A stretch of 18,988 nt of DNA, taken from NCBI GenBank assembly GCA_902475475.1, contig CABRZY010000010.1:1-18988 (forward strand), written 5' to 3'. This DNA is from an uncultured Collinsella sp. GTDB lineage: Bacteria; Actinomycetota; Coriobacteriia; Coriobacteriales; Coriobacteriaceae. The translations under genes were made by a program, and so were the position numbers. The notes under the pieces are model-generated. The model was not told where the DNA came from and ran no database searches. It saw nothing but the letters and a program-made list of their open reading frames with translations. This document shows, piece by piece, positions 7,452 through 14,238 of the stretch (positions are counted from its first letter, which is position 1; the number at the start of each line of letters is the position of its first letter).

Positions 7452-8489
7452 GTGGAAGGCATGGATCAGCAGACAAGGAATGGTCGTTCGGCGAGCGCGG
7501 CAGAGGTTGCGGCGCTCGCTGGCGTGAGCCGCCAGACTGTGTCTCGCGTGGTCAACGGTATGCCCAACGTGACGGAAAAGACGCGCAAGCGTGTGCTGGC
7601 CGCCATGGAAGAGCTGGGCTTTCGTCCCAATTTTGCTGGAGCGGCGTTGCGCGGCGGGTCGTATCGTTCTATTGGCCTGTGCATGTACAACATCACACGT
7701 GTCGGTAACCTGGCGACGCTCGAGGGTATCATGCAAGCGGCGCGCGAGCACGATTTTGCCGTCACTATGATCGAGATGGGCGGCGACAAGCCCTATGCAC
7801 TTGCCGATGCCTCGCGCCGCATGGTCGAGCGACCCGTCGACGGCATGATTCTCAACATGAACCGCATGGCTCCCGATTTTGAGGAGTTTGTTCCCCAGCC
7901 GGGAGTGCGAACGGTCATCCTGTCCATGTATGCGCATCCGCGCTGCACGACGATCGACTCCGACCAGTATGGTTCGTGCGAGCTGTTGACCAATTATCTG
8001 CTGGAACATGGTCACTCGAATATGCGGTTTGTGGCGGGTCCGGAAAACTCGATTTCCTCGCGTTTTCGTGAGGCCGGTTGGCGCGATACGCTGGGTCGTG
8101 CTCATGTCGATGCCGCTCCGATGCTGCGTGGCGATTGGAGTGCGGACAGTGGGTACGCCATGGGCGAGCGGATTGCGGCCGAGGTGCTTGCCGGCGGGTC
8201 GCAGGCGCCGACTGCCGTGCTTGCGGCAAATGACCAGATGGCGCTGGGCGTTATCGCCGCGCTCGAGAACGCGGGCCTGTCCGTGCCCGACGACGTGAGC
8301 GTGGTTGGTATCGACGACGCACTCGAGGGACTTGTTCCTCACAATCGACTGACGACGCTGCGATTTGATTTGCGCGGTGTCGGTAAGCTTGCGTTTGAGG
8401 CGGCGATTGGAGAGAGCTCGTCTATCGAGGCGATTCATGTGCCGAGTACGCTGGTCGAACGCTCGACTGTTAGGGACATACGGGGTTAG
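7452..8489 (+). CDS. LacI-family transcriptional repressor (module 2)
   Basis: This 345-residue regulator has a LacI helix-turn-helix at residues 18-35 (EVAALAGVSRQTVSRVVN), a hinge ending FAGAAL, and a sugar-binding-protein-like effector domain (LAANDQMALGVIAALENAG, VPDDVSVVGIDDA). I chose GTG at 7452, 5 bases after GGGAAGCAGG. ATG at 7461 has its purine block too close, and ATG at 7404 overlaps the operator region and adds a non-conserved extension. The recognition helix starts Arg-Gln, unlike paralogues 1 and 3. The gene is divergent from hydrolase 2 and permease 2 and probably represses both that operon and itself through operators at 7229, 7251 and 7385. The inducer is unknown. Confidence 0.92.
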   Translation: MEGMDQQTRNGRSASAAEVAALAGVSRQTVSRVVNGMPNVTEKTRKRVLAAMEELGFRPNFAGAALRGGSYRSIGLCMYNITRVGNLATLEGIMQAAREHDFAVTMIEMGGDKPYALADASRRMVERPVDGMILNMNRMAPDFEEFVPQPGVRTVILSMYAHPRCTTIDSDQYGSCELLTNYLLEHGHSNMRFVAGPENSISSRFREAGWRDTLGRAHVDAAPMLRGDWSADSGYAMGERIAAEVLAGGSQAPTAVLAANDQMALGVIAALENAGLSVPDDVSVVGIDDALEGLVPHNRLTTLRFDLRGVGKLAFEAAIGESSSIEAIHVPSTLVERSTVRDIRG

Positions 8490-8499
8490 GTCCTACTCC

Positions 8500-8645
8500 G
8501 TTTGTCTCGATTTGTAACAGGTAGACGGTCAAAAGCGGGCTACGTGTTACAGATTTAGATTCTTCGGAAAGAGCAATCCTGTTCGTCTCAATCTGTAACA
8601 GCTAGGACCAAAAAACTCGGCTAGATGTTACAGATCGAGACAAAC
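8500..8645. repeat. Tandem double-hairpin intergenic element, copy 2
   Basis: Same architecture as copy 1. Hairpin A is at 8506-8558 and hairpin B at 8581-8645, with arms ATCTGTAACA / TGTTACAGAT and an inner CTAG / CTAG. Both copies begin GTTTGTCTCGAT about 10-15 bases after a LacI gene stop and end just before the terminator of the facing minus-strand operon. Hairpin B is 59/65 identical to copy 1. Confidence 0.75.
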
Positions 8646-8659
8646 GGCTCCCGACCAGC

Positions 8660-8710
8660 CCAAAAACAAAAAGACCGGGGGCGGCGCGCCGTGTGACGTG
8701 CCGCCCCCGG
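8660..8710 (-). terminator. Intrinsic terminator of the module 3 operon
   Basis: A perfect 11-bp GC-rich stem (CCGGGGGCGGC / GCCGCCCCCGG at 8675-8685 and 8700-8710) is followed on the minus strand by TCTTTTTGTTTTTG. It lies 46 bases after the hydrolase 3 stop. Confidence 0.92.
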
Positions 8711-8756
8711 CTGAGAAATGGGGACAGGTTGTGTGAGCGGGCAACCCCGCCAGCCA

Positions 8757-10196
8757 CTAGTCCAGACGACGGGTCTGCGCCACGTGCTTATACCAGTATG
8801 CGCTTGCCTTGGGCGTGCGCTTCTGGGTTTCAAAGTCGACGTAGAAGAAGCCGTAACGCTTGTTGTAGCCATTGGTCCAGGAGAACTGATCCTGCAGGCT
8901 CCACAGGAAGTAGCCGCCCACGTTGACGCCCACCTCCATGGCCTTGAGCAGCCAACGCAGGTGCTGCTCGATGTAGTCGATGCGCGGCTGGTCGTCCACA
9001 AAACCGTCCTTGTAGGGGTCCTTGTAGCCCATGCCGTTCTCGGTGATGAAAATCTGCTTGTAGTTGGGGTAGCGCTGCTTAATGTAGACGAGCAGATCGA
9101 ACAGGCCCTCGGGATAGATGATCCAGTCCCAGTCGGTGGTGGGGATGCCAGGCTTGTTCACATGCTCGCCAATACCCTTAACGCGCCAGCGGCCAGTGCC
9201 CTTCTCGCCCGTACCGTTGTGGTGCAGGTCGTTCTCGCCGTCGTAAGCCTTCAAGAAGCGGCACTGGTAGTTGTTAACGCCCAGGTAGTCGTTGTAGAGC
9301 GCGGCCTCGCGCATGATTTCCAGATCCTCGTCTAGGATCTCGATGGTGCCGCCCGAGACGGCAGCCAGGCGGTTGGCGCACTCGAGGGTGTCGGGCGCAT
9401 AGTCGCCGCGGAAGGTGGCGTCGAGCAAGAACTGGTTTTGCAGCACGTGCTCGTTGTTGGCGGCTTTGATGTCGGCGGGGTCGTTCTCGTTGAGCGGGTA
9501 CTTAAACTCCAGCGACTGGATGACGCCGATTTTGCCCTTAAAGCCGCCGTTGTGGAAGGCCAGCACGGCCTTGGCGTGGGCGAGCATCATGTTGTGCTCG
9601 CACTGGAAGGCCTCGGCCAGATGCGCCTTGACGCCACCGGGGAAGGTGCCCTCGATGTAGGTGTTGGAGGCGTCGGCCCAGATCTCGTTAAAGGTGAACC
9701 AGTAGGTCACCTGGTCGGCGTACTCCTTAAAGCAGAAGGTGGCAAAGTCCACAAAGGCGTCGATGGTCTCGCGGTTGAGGAAGTCGCCCTTCTCAAAGAG
9801 GGGAAGCGGCGTGTCAAAGTGATGCAGCGTGACGAACGGCTCAACGTGGTGCTTGTGGCACTCGGCGAAGAGATCGTGGTAGAACTGGACGCCCTCGGGG
9901 TTGATTTCGCCGGTGCCGTTGGGGAAGATGCGGCTCCAGGCGATGGAGAGGCGAATGCCGTTGATGCCGAACTCCTCGCACAGCTCCAGGTCGACGGGGT
10001 ACTGGTTGTAGAAGTCCGAAGCGGGATCGGGGGAGAAGCGCCCCTGGGCCTCCAGAAAGTCGTCCCAGGCAACCTTGCCCTTACCGTGAGTGCGGGTCTC
10101 GCCCTCTACCTGGTAGGCAGCGGTGGCGCCGCCAAAGACAAAGTCCTCGGGAAACTGCGCGGACGGTTTGGTGACGCTAGCGGGGTTAACGGACAT
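8757..10196 (-). CDS. lacG: 6-phospho-beta-galactosidase, GH1 family (module 3)
   Basis: This complete 479-residue cytoplasmic GH1 enzyme is expected to cleave lactose 6-phosphate or a related galactoside to galactose 6-phosphate. The acid/base is Glu171 (FTFNEI) and the nucleophile Glu386 (FITENG). FSWTNGYNKRYG holds Ser439, Lys446 and Tyr448 for the 6-phosphate, plus Trp440, the LacG-type residue. Many blocks match Gram-positive LacG as I know it, including SIAWSRIFPNG, EPFVTLHHFDTP, TDWDWIIYPEGL and DFLNRE. The start at 10196 has only a weak ribosome site (TGGAT), so translation may be partly coupled to the permease gene 66 bases upstream. It is the second gene of the operon and is followed by a strong terminator. 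It is the likeliest true lactose enzyme of the three, because its partner is the most LacE-like permease. Confidence 0.92.
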   Translation of the reverse strand: MSVNPASVTKPSAQFPEDFVFGGATAAYQVEGETRTHGKGKVAWDDFLEAQGRFSPDPASDFYNQYPVDLELCEEFGINGIRLSIAWSRIFPNGTGEINPEGVQFYHDLFAECHKHHVEPFVTLHHFDTPLPLFEKGDFLNRETIDAFVDFATFCFKEYADQVTYWFTFNEIWADASNTYIEGTFPGGVKAHLAEAFQCEHNMMLAHAKAVLAFHNGGFKGKIGVIQSLEFKYPLNENDPADIKAANNEHVLQNQFLLDATFRGDYAPDTLECANRLAAVSGGTIEILDEDLEIMREAALYNDYLGVNNYQCRFLKAYDGENDLHHNGTGEKGTGRWRVKGIGEHVNKPGIPTTDWDWIIYPEGLFDLLVYIKQRYPNYKQIFITENGMGYKDPYKDGFVDDQPRIDYIEQHLRWLLKAMEVGVNVGGYFLWSLQDQFSWTNGYNKRYGFFYVDFETQKRTPKASAYWYKHVAQTRRLD

Positions 10197-10221
10197 GATG
10201 ATCCAATCGTCTAAATCGAAG

Positions 10222-10251
10222 GGCCAGTCGGCTGTGGATGGTCGGCTGGCC
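10222..10251 (-). other. Intercistronic stem-loop between permease 3 and hydrolase 3
   Basis: A 9-bp stem (GGCCAGTCG / CGGCTGGCC, one G-T pair) fills most of the 66-base gap. No T-run follows. It is the third instance of a stem between the two genes of a permease-hydrolase operon in this window; the three stems are not similar in sequence. Confidence 0.5.
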
Positions 10252-10262
10252 TTGGGCGTTAC

Positions 10263-12038
10263 TTACTTCGAAAGTTGCTCGCTTACGAAGGCGAGAGACT
10301 TATCGCCGTTCTGGGAGAGCTCGATGTACTGCTTGCCGCGGCAGGCGACGCACTTGTTGCCCGCGCGCTCGCAGTCCTTCTGCAGGTCGGCCAGGTAGCT
10401 TGCGGCCTGCGGGGCCAGGACGACCAGGTCAAAGTCGGGAAGCATGTCAACGTGGTTGCCATAGGCCTCGGCAGCGGTCTCAAGATTGATGCCGCGCTCT
10501 TTGGCGGCCTTGGCCAGCGCGTTGGCGAGCAGGCCCGAGGTTCCGCCGCCCTGGCAGAGCACGAGCACGCGCTTGCCGTTGAGGTCGCTGGCGGTCGTTG
10601 TCTCGGCAGCGGGTGCTGCGGAAGCGGCGGGGGAGTCGGCCTTCACGGCCTCGGCAGCAGCGCCGGCGGCAACGCTCTTGGCGTCAGCCTTGCCCTGGAA
10701 GGCATCGTTGAGCTTGGCGGCTTTCTCGGCGTTCTTGGCGGCGAGCTCCTCCTGGGAGATCTCGGCCTCCTCGGCGCACTTCTGGGCGTCATAGGCACGG
10801 AAGAACGGATAGTACAGGGCAAAGTCGACGACCAGGATAAGGGCGAGCATCACAAAGGCGAGCGGCTGGAAGCCCAGGCCCATGATGGTGCCGATGGGGC
10901 CGGGGACAGTCCAGGGCAGGGTGTACATAAAGCCGTTCATGCCCAAGAAGTCGATAAAGATCTTGAGGATCCAGATGTTGGCGATCGGGGCAAAGACAAA
11001 CGGGACAAAGAAGACGGGGTTGAGCACGATGGGCGCGGCGAACAGCAGCGGCTCGTTGACGGCAAAGCAGACGGGGACGATGGCGGCCTTACCGACGGCG
11101 CGCATCTCCTGAGACTTTGCCAGGAAGCAGAACATAAAGACCAGGACGAGCGTGGCGCCGGTGCCGCCCATGCAGACGACGAAGTACTGGGCACCCTGGG
11201 TCAGGACAGCGGAAGCGTGCTGGCCAGCCTGGAACGCAGCCAGGTTGTCGGTCATGTTGGCAACGAGAGCGGCGGCGATGGCGGGCTCGACGATCGAGGG
11301 GCCGTGGACGCCGACGAACCAGAAGAGGCTCATGGCGCCGTAAATCACAGCGAGGCCGATATAGCCGTCGGCAGCGGTGAACAGGGGCTGGAACACCTGG
11401 ATGACGCCCTGGGCAAAGCAGAAGCCAAAAGCAGCGCGGAAGACGATGTCAAAAACCCAAAAGACGGTGATGCAGACGGAGAAGGGGATGATGTCCTTGA
11501 AGGTCTGCGAGATGTTGGGCGGAACCTGCTCGGGCATCTTGACGGTGATGTTGCGCTTAATGAAGAACTTGTAGATGATGCCGGTCACAAACGCAGCGAT
11601 GAAGGCGGTCAGCAGGCCCTTGGAACCAAGGTAGGTGGTGTTGAAACCGCTGGCGGCGTCCGTGGCGATCGTGTCGCTCGAAAGGAGCAAGAAGCCGATG
11701 ATGGCCGCGCACATGCATGAGATAAAGTTAATCTGGTTATTCTTGGGCAGGTCGCGGTTCTGAGCGTCGGCGAAGTGCTTGGCCGTGGTGGCGGCGCAGG
11801 CGATGGCCAGGATGCCCATGGAGTAGTTGTAGCACTTCCACAGAGCGTTGTTGATGTCATCGGGCCAGTAGAAACCCCAGATGTTGGGGACCGAGGCTAC
11901 CAGGCAGAAGATGGACGAGAAGATGATGATGGGGATGACGGAGATAAAGCCGTCGCGGATCGCCTTGAGGTACTTGTTGCGGGCGATCGCGTTGAAAAAG
12001 GGCTGACCCTTTTCGATGATGGCGATGAGTTGCTCCAT
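10263..12038 (-). CDS. lacE: Lactose-type PTS permease EIICB, LacE-like (module 3)
   Basis: This 591-residue membrane permease and phosphotransferase has an EIIC domain (about 1-415) with GVHGPSIVEP (His245) and NEPLLFAAP (Glu329). A charged linker then runs through an Ala-rich stretch to a C-terminal EIIB domain with Cys495 in VLCQGGGTSGLLANAL. It shares LacE blocks absent from permeases 1 and 2: PNIWGFYW, NQINF, VPPNISQTFKDIIPF and GQHA. That is why the symbol is used only here. ATG at 12038 follows AGGAG by 7 bases. The protein has no EIIA domain and presumably uses lacF at 13615. It heads the operon with hydrolase 3 and is divergent from repressor 3, with operator-like palindromes at 12098 and 12219 upstream. 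Lactose is the best guess for substrate, from family resemblance only. Confidence 0.93.
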   Translation of the reverse strand: MEQLIAIIEKGQPFFNAIARNKYLKAIRDGFISVIPIIIFSSIFCLVASVPNIWGFYWPDDINNALWKCYNYSMGILAIACAATTAKHFADAQNRDLPKNNQINFISCMCAAIIGFLLLSSDTIATDAASGFNTTYLGSKGLLTAFIAAFVTGIIYKFFIKRNITVKMPEQVPPNISQTFKDIIPFSVCITVFWVFDIVFRAAFGFCFAQGVIQVFQPLFTAADGYIGLAVIYGAMSLFWFVGVHGPSIVEPAIAAALVANMTDNLAAFQAGQHASAVLTQGAQYFVVCMGGTGATLVLVFMFCFLAKSQEMRAVGKAAIVPVCFAVNEPLLFAAPIVLNPVFFVPFVFAPIANIWILKIFIDFLGMNGFMYTLPWTVPGPIGTIMGLGFQPLAFVMLALILVVDFALYYPFFRAYDAQKCAEEAEISQEELAAKNAEKAAKLNDAFQGKADAKSVAAGAAAEAVKADSPAASAAPAAETTTASDLNGKRVLVLCQGGGTSGLLANALAKAAKERGINLETAAEAYGNHVDMLPDFDLVVLAPQAASYLADLQKDCERAGNKCVACRGKQYIELSQNGDKSLAFVSEQLSK

Positions 12039-12097
12039 GCAATGCTCCTAAGAGTCGGTGGGTTAGCAACGATGGTAGCTTTTGACGTTCGGTTGCC

Positions 12098-12119
12098 AAA
12101 ATGTTGACGTTGCCATTTT
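12098..12119. promoter_or_regulatory. Operator O1 of module 3 (permease side)
   Basis: The arms AAAATGTTGAC and GTTGCCATTTT pair in 8 of 11 positions around a CG centre. Read on the minus strand it gives ATGGCAACGTCAACAT, one base from O2. It lies about 60 bases upstream of the permease start. Confidence 0.6.
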
Positions 12120-12218
12120 GCGACACAAAAAAAGATGCGAACCGGTGGCCCCTGTGCCTGTGGACCGTCGATTCCATGTGCGTAAACGTTTGAGCCGCCC
12201 GGTGGCTCTGTGTTTGCA

Positions 12219-12239
12219 CAATGGCAACGTTAACATTTG
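12219..12239. promoter_or_regulatory. Operator O2 of module 3 (middle)
   Basis: The core ATGGCAACGTTAACAT at 12221-12236 is centred on AACGTT. It is the best match of the three module 3 sites, with its centre 120 bp from O1. Confidence 0.6.
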
Positions 12240-12365
12240 GGCGACAAAAGCCGTTCGGGGAAGCAAAAATGTCGGTGAACGGTAGGTTTTGGGTGGTGAG
12301 CGTATGGTGGGGGAGGCGTTGGATATACTTGAAGGCGGTAAAAATGACTGCGCAAGGTGCCACCA

Positions 12366-12381
12366 ATGGCATCGTTGACAT
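12366..12381. promoter_or_regulatory. Operator O3 of module 3, beside the repressor start
   Basis: ATGGCATCGTTGACAT matches O2 in 14 of 16 positions and ends 14 bases before the repressor ATG, abutting its AGAAAG ribosome site. This suggests autorepression of repressor 3. Confidence 0.55.
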
Positions 12382-12395
12382 AGAAAGATCGACCT

Positions 12396-13400
12396 ATGGC
12401 CGCTGTTAAAAAATCGGTATCCGTCAAAGACGTGGCGCGCCTCGCGGGCGTCTCGGAGCAGACGGTCTCGCGCACCGTGCACGATTCGCCCAGCGTGCGC
12501 CCCGAGACCAAGGAGCGCGTGCGTGCCGCCATGCGCGAGCTGGGGTATCGCCCCAATTTTGCCGGTCGATCGTTGCGCCGTGGCAAGTTTAAGACCGTTG
12601 GCGTCGCCATGTTCAACATTACCGGTACCGGCAACCTCGACCGTATGGAGGGCTTTGCTGCCGCGGCCGACAAACATGGCTATGCCATCACCCTCACTAA
12701 AGTAGATGGACATCCCTATACCCTTGAGAGCGCATCGTCGCGTATGAGCGCGCTGCCGGTAGACGGCATGGTCGTGATCATGAATCGCATGCCGGCGGAC
12801 TTTGGCACCTTCGAGCCGCTGCCCGGCATGCAGACGGTGCTCGTTACGATGCTGGAGCACCCGCTCTGTTCAACGGTCGATAACGACCAGTTCGATTGCT
12901 CGCGCCAGGTGGTCGAGTACTTGCTGGGGCGGGGGCACAAAACCGTGCACTTTATCTCGTGTCCCGAGCGCTCGCTTTCGGGCATGCGGCGCGAGGAAGG
13001 CTGGCGCGAGACATTGCGCGCGCATGGTATTGAACCGCCGCGACTCGTCCGTGGGGATTGGACGGCACAGAGCGGATATGCTGCCGGTCAGGCTCTGGCG
13101 GAAGATCCGACCTGTACGGCCATTTATGCTTCCAACGATGCCATGGCCTACGGCTGCATTCGCGGGCTCGAGTCGTGCGGAAGGCGTGTGCCCGAGGACG
13201 TGAGCGTGGTGGGTGTTGATGACAGCCTGGGCGATATCGTGCCCGACCGTCGCCTGACCACGGTGCGCTTTGACAACAAGCGCGTCGGCATGTGGGCGGT
13301 CGACAAGATTGCCGGCGCCGATGGGGGTGCGTCTGGCGTGGAGCACATGCTGATTCCCGGTGTGCTCGTAGAGGGCGATACGGTGCGCGATTTGCGTTAG
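12396..13400 (+). CDS. LacI-family transcriptional repressor (module 3)
   Basis: This 334-residue regulator has a LacI helix-turn-helix at residues 11-29 (KDVARLAGVSEQTVSRTVH), hinge FAGRSL, and a periplasmic-binding-protein-like effector domain (YASNDAMAYGCIRGLESCG, VPEDVSVVGVDDS). ATG at 12396 is the natural start because the helix-turn-helix begins 10 residues later; the ribosome site is only AGAAAG. The recognition helix begins Glu-Gln, where paralogues 1 and 2 have Leu-Lys and Arg-Gln, and the predicted operator differs accordingly (ATGGCA against ATGACA and ATGAGC). It is divergent from the lacE-lacG operon and probably controls it and itself. It lacks the long C-terminal tail of tetrameric E. 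coli LacI, so it is likely a dimer. Confidence 0.92.
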   Translation: MAAVKKSVSVKDVARLAGVSEQTVSRTVHDSPSVRPETKERVRAAMRELGYRPNFAGRSLRRGKFKTVGVAMFNITGTGNLDRMEGFAAAADKHGYAITLTKVDGHPYTLESASSRMSALPVDGMVVIMNRMPADFGTFEPLPGMQTVLVTMLEHPLCSTVDNDQFDCSRQVVEYLLGRGHKTVHFISCPERSLSGMRREEGWRETLRAHGIEPPRLVRGDWTAQSGYAAGQALAEDPTCTAIYASNDAMAYGCIRGLESCGRRVPEDVSVVGVDDSLGDIVPDRRLTTVRFDNKRVGMWAVDKIAGADGGASGVEHMLIPGVLVEGDTVRDLR

Positions 13401-13430
13401 GTTGCGGCCCTGTTTGGGTTGCCGCTAATT

Positions 13431-13535
13431 GTGTTCGATATTGTTCAGATTGGTTTAAAAACCGTTCACGGGCGAAAAGTGACCGTTCATAGTTCGAAAT
13501 TACGTTTTGAGCTGTTCTTTTTTGTTTGAATGTTA
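13431..13535 (+). promoter_or_regulatory. lacF control region with phased GTTC repeats
   Basis: GTTC occurs at 13433, 13443, 13464, 13485, 13492 and 13514, several of them 10, 21 or 22 bp apart. The block at 13431-13450 matches one upstream of lacA at 15453-15472 in 15 of 20 positions. A possible promoter is TTGAGC, 18 bp, TGTTAT near 13507-13536. A DeoR-type regulator would fit such direct repeats; none is encoded in the window. Confidence 0.4.
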
Positions 13536-13614
13536 TTGTTTCTGTCATACACAACGCAGCGCGTATGCCCGGACGCGATGCTCTCCATTGGTTCATATGT
13601 GAAAGGAACGCAAT

Positions 13615-13953
13615 ATGGCAACCAAAGAAGAAATCTCGATGGTTGGATTCGAGATCGTCGCATACGCAGGTGACGCCCAGACCGATCTGCTTGCAGCGCT
13701 CGATGCTGCTCGCGAGGGTGACTTTGAGAAGGCCGAACAGCTGCACAAGGATGCCAGCGATGCGCTCATCGGTGCCCACGACACGCAGACCAAACTGCTT
13801 TCGCAGGAGGCCGGCGGTGGCGAGATGGAGATGACCTTCATCATGGCTCACGCTCAGGACACTCTCATGACCACTATGATCCTGGAGAAGCAGACCCGCT
13901 TTACCATCGATGCCTACAAGCGCATCGCCGAGCTCGAGGCCAAGCTCGCCTAA
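13615..13953 (+). CDS. lacF: PTS lactose/cellobiose-family EIIA component
   Basis: This 112-residue soluble protein passes phosphate from HPr to the EIIB domains of lactose-type permeases. It is all helical in character, with the active-site His79 in MAHAQDTLMTT and the conserved metal-site Asp82. The length is slightly above the usual 100-105 for LacF/ChbA proteins. ATG at 13615 follows AAAGGA by 8 bases. It is the only EIIA visible here, while all three EIICB permeases lack one, so it probably serves them all. It stands alone, with its own control region upstream and an intrinsic terminator 30 bases downstream, so its supply is uncoupled from any single permease operon. Assignment to the lactose branch rather than cellobiose rests on the neighbouring lacAB, lacX and lacC. 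Confidence 0.93.
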   Translation: MATKEEISMVGFEIVAYAGDAQTDLLAALDAAREGDFEKAEQLHKDASDALIGAHDTQTKLLSQEAGGGEMEMTFIMAHAQDTLMTTMILEKQTRFTIDAYKRIAELEAKLA

Positions 13954-13980
13954 CGAGCCCTCACAGCCAAGTCCCCTTCC

Positions 13981-14015
13981 AAAAGCTCTGCCGCTACCCG
14001 CGGCAGGGCTTTTTC
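13981..14015 (+). terminator. Intrinsic terminator of lacF
   Basis: A 10-bp stem (GCTCTGCCGC / GCGGCAGGGC, one G-T pair) with a 5-base loop is flanked by AAAA and TTTTT. It ends the lacF transcript. Confidence 0.9.
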
Positions 14016-14027
14016 TGTCCTCCTCCA

Positions 14028-14094
14028 AGTTGCGGTGAAATGGGGACTGAATAGGGGCCGGCGGGCGCAAAACAATCCCTATTCCACCGCAACT
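14028..14094. repeat. Long interrupted inverted repeat
   Basis: The right arm is continuous (CCCTATTCCACCGCAACT). It pairs with AGTTGCGGTG (14028-14037) and GAATAGGG (14049-14056), which are separated by an 11-base bulge. The bulge contains GAAATGGGGAC, also found at 8715-8725. It lies between lacF and the unknown membrane gene, past the lacF terminator. Confidence 0.6.
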
Positions 14095-14104
14095 CATCCC
14101 GAGA

Positions 14105-14145
14105 TAGTCATTGAGGACGTTCTTAAACGACTAGTCGTTGGGGGC
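14105..14145. repeat. Dispersed TAGTCATTG repeat, partial copy
   Basis: TAGTCATTGAGGACGTTCTT leads into the 14-bp palindrome AACGACTAGTCGTT (14126-14139). A longer version with both ends is at 18849-18919. This copy lacks the right-hand inverted end. Confidence 0.6.
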
Positions 14146-14238
14146 AGTCTTGGAGCTTCTGCACGCCCTCCCGTTCGGTTTTTCGATGGGTGGGTATACT
14201 TCCATCCGCAATACAGGCCGGAATGAGGAGGTATCCAA

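Larger units (their letters stand above)
12039..12395. other. Divergent regulatory gap of module 3
   Basis: No gene was found in these 357 bases. The gap holds three operator-like palindromes centred at 12108.5, 12228.5 and 12373.5. It also has a TATACT at 12324-12329 that could be a -10 for repressor 3, without a convincing -35, and a small GAGCC / GGCTC hairpin near 12192-12208. No clear promoter for the permease was found. Confidence 0.55.

Noticed and set aside
13445..13495. Possible third copy of the tandem double-hairpin element behind repressor 3
   Set aside because: The region has GTTC repeats but none of the ATCTGTAACA / TGTTACAGAT arms.
12952..14097. Minus-strand open frame of 381 codons spanning the end of repressor 3 and lacF
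   Set aside because: It lies antisense to two clear genes and crosses a regulatory region and a terminator; its translation is Arg/Ser/Pro-rich and unlike a folded protein.
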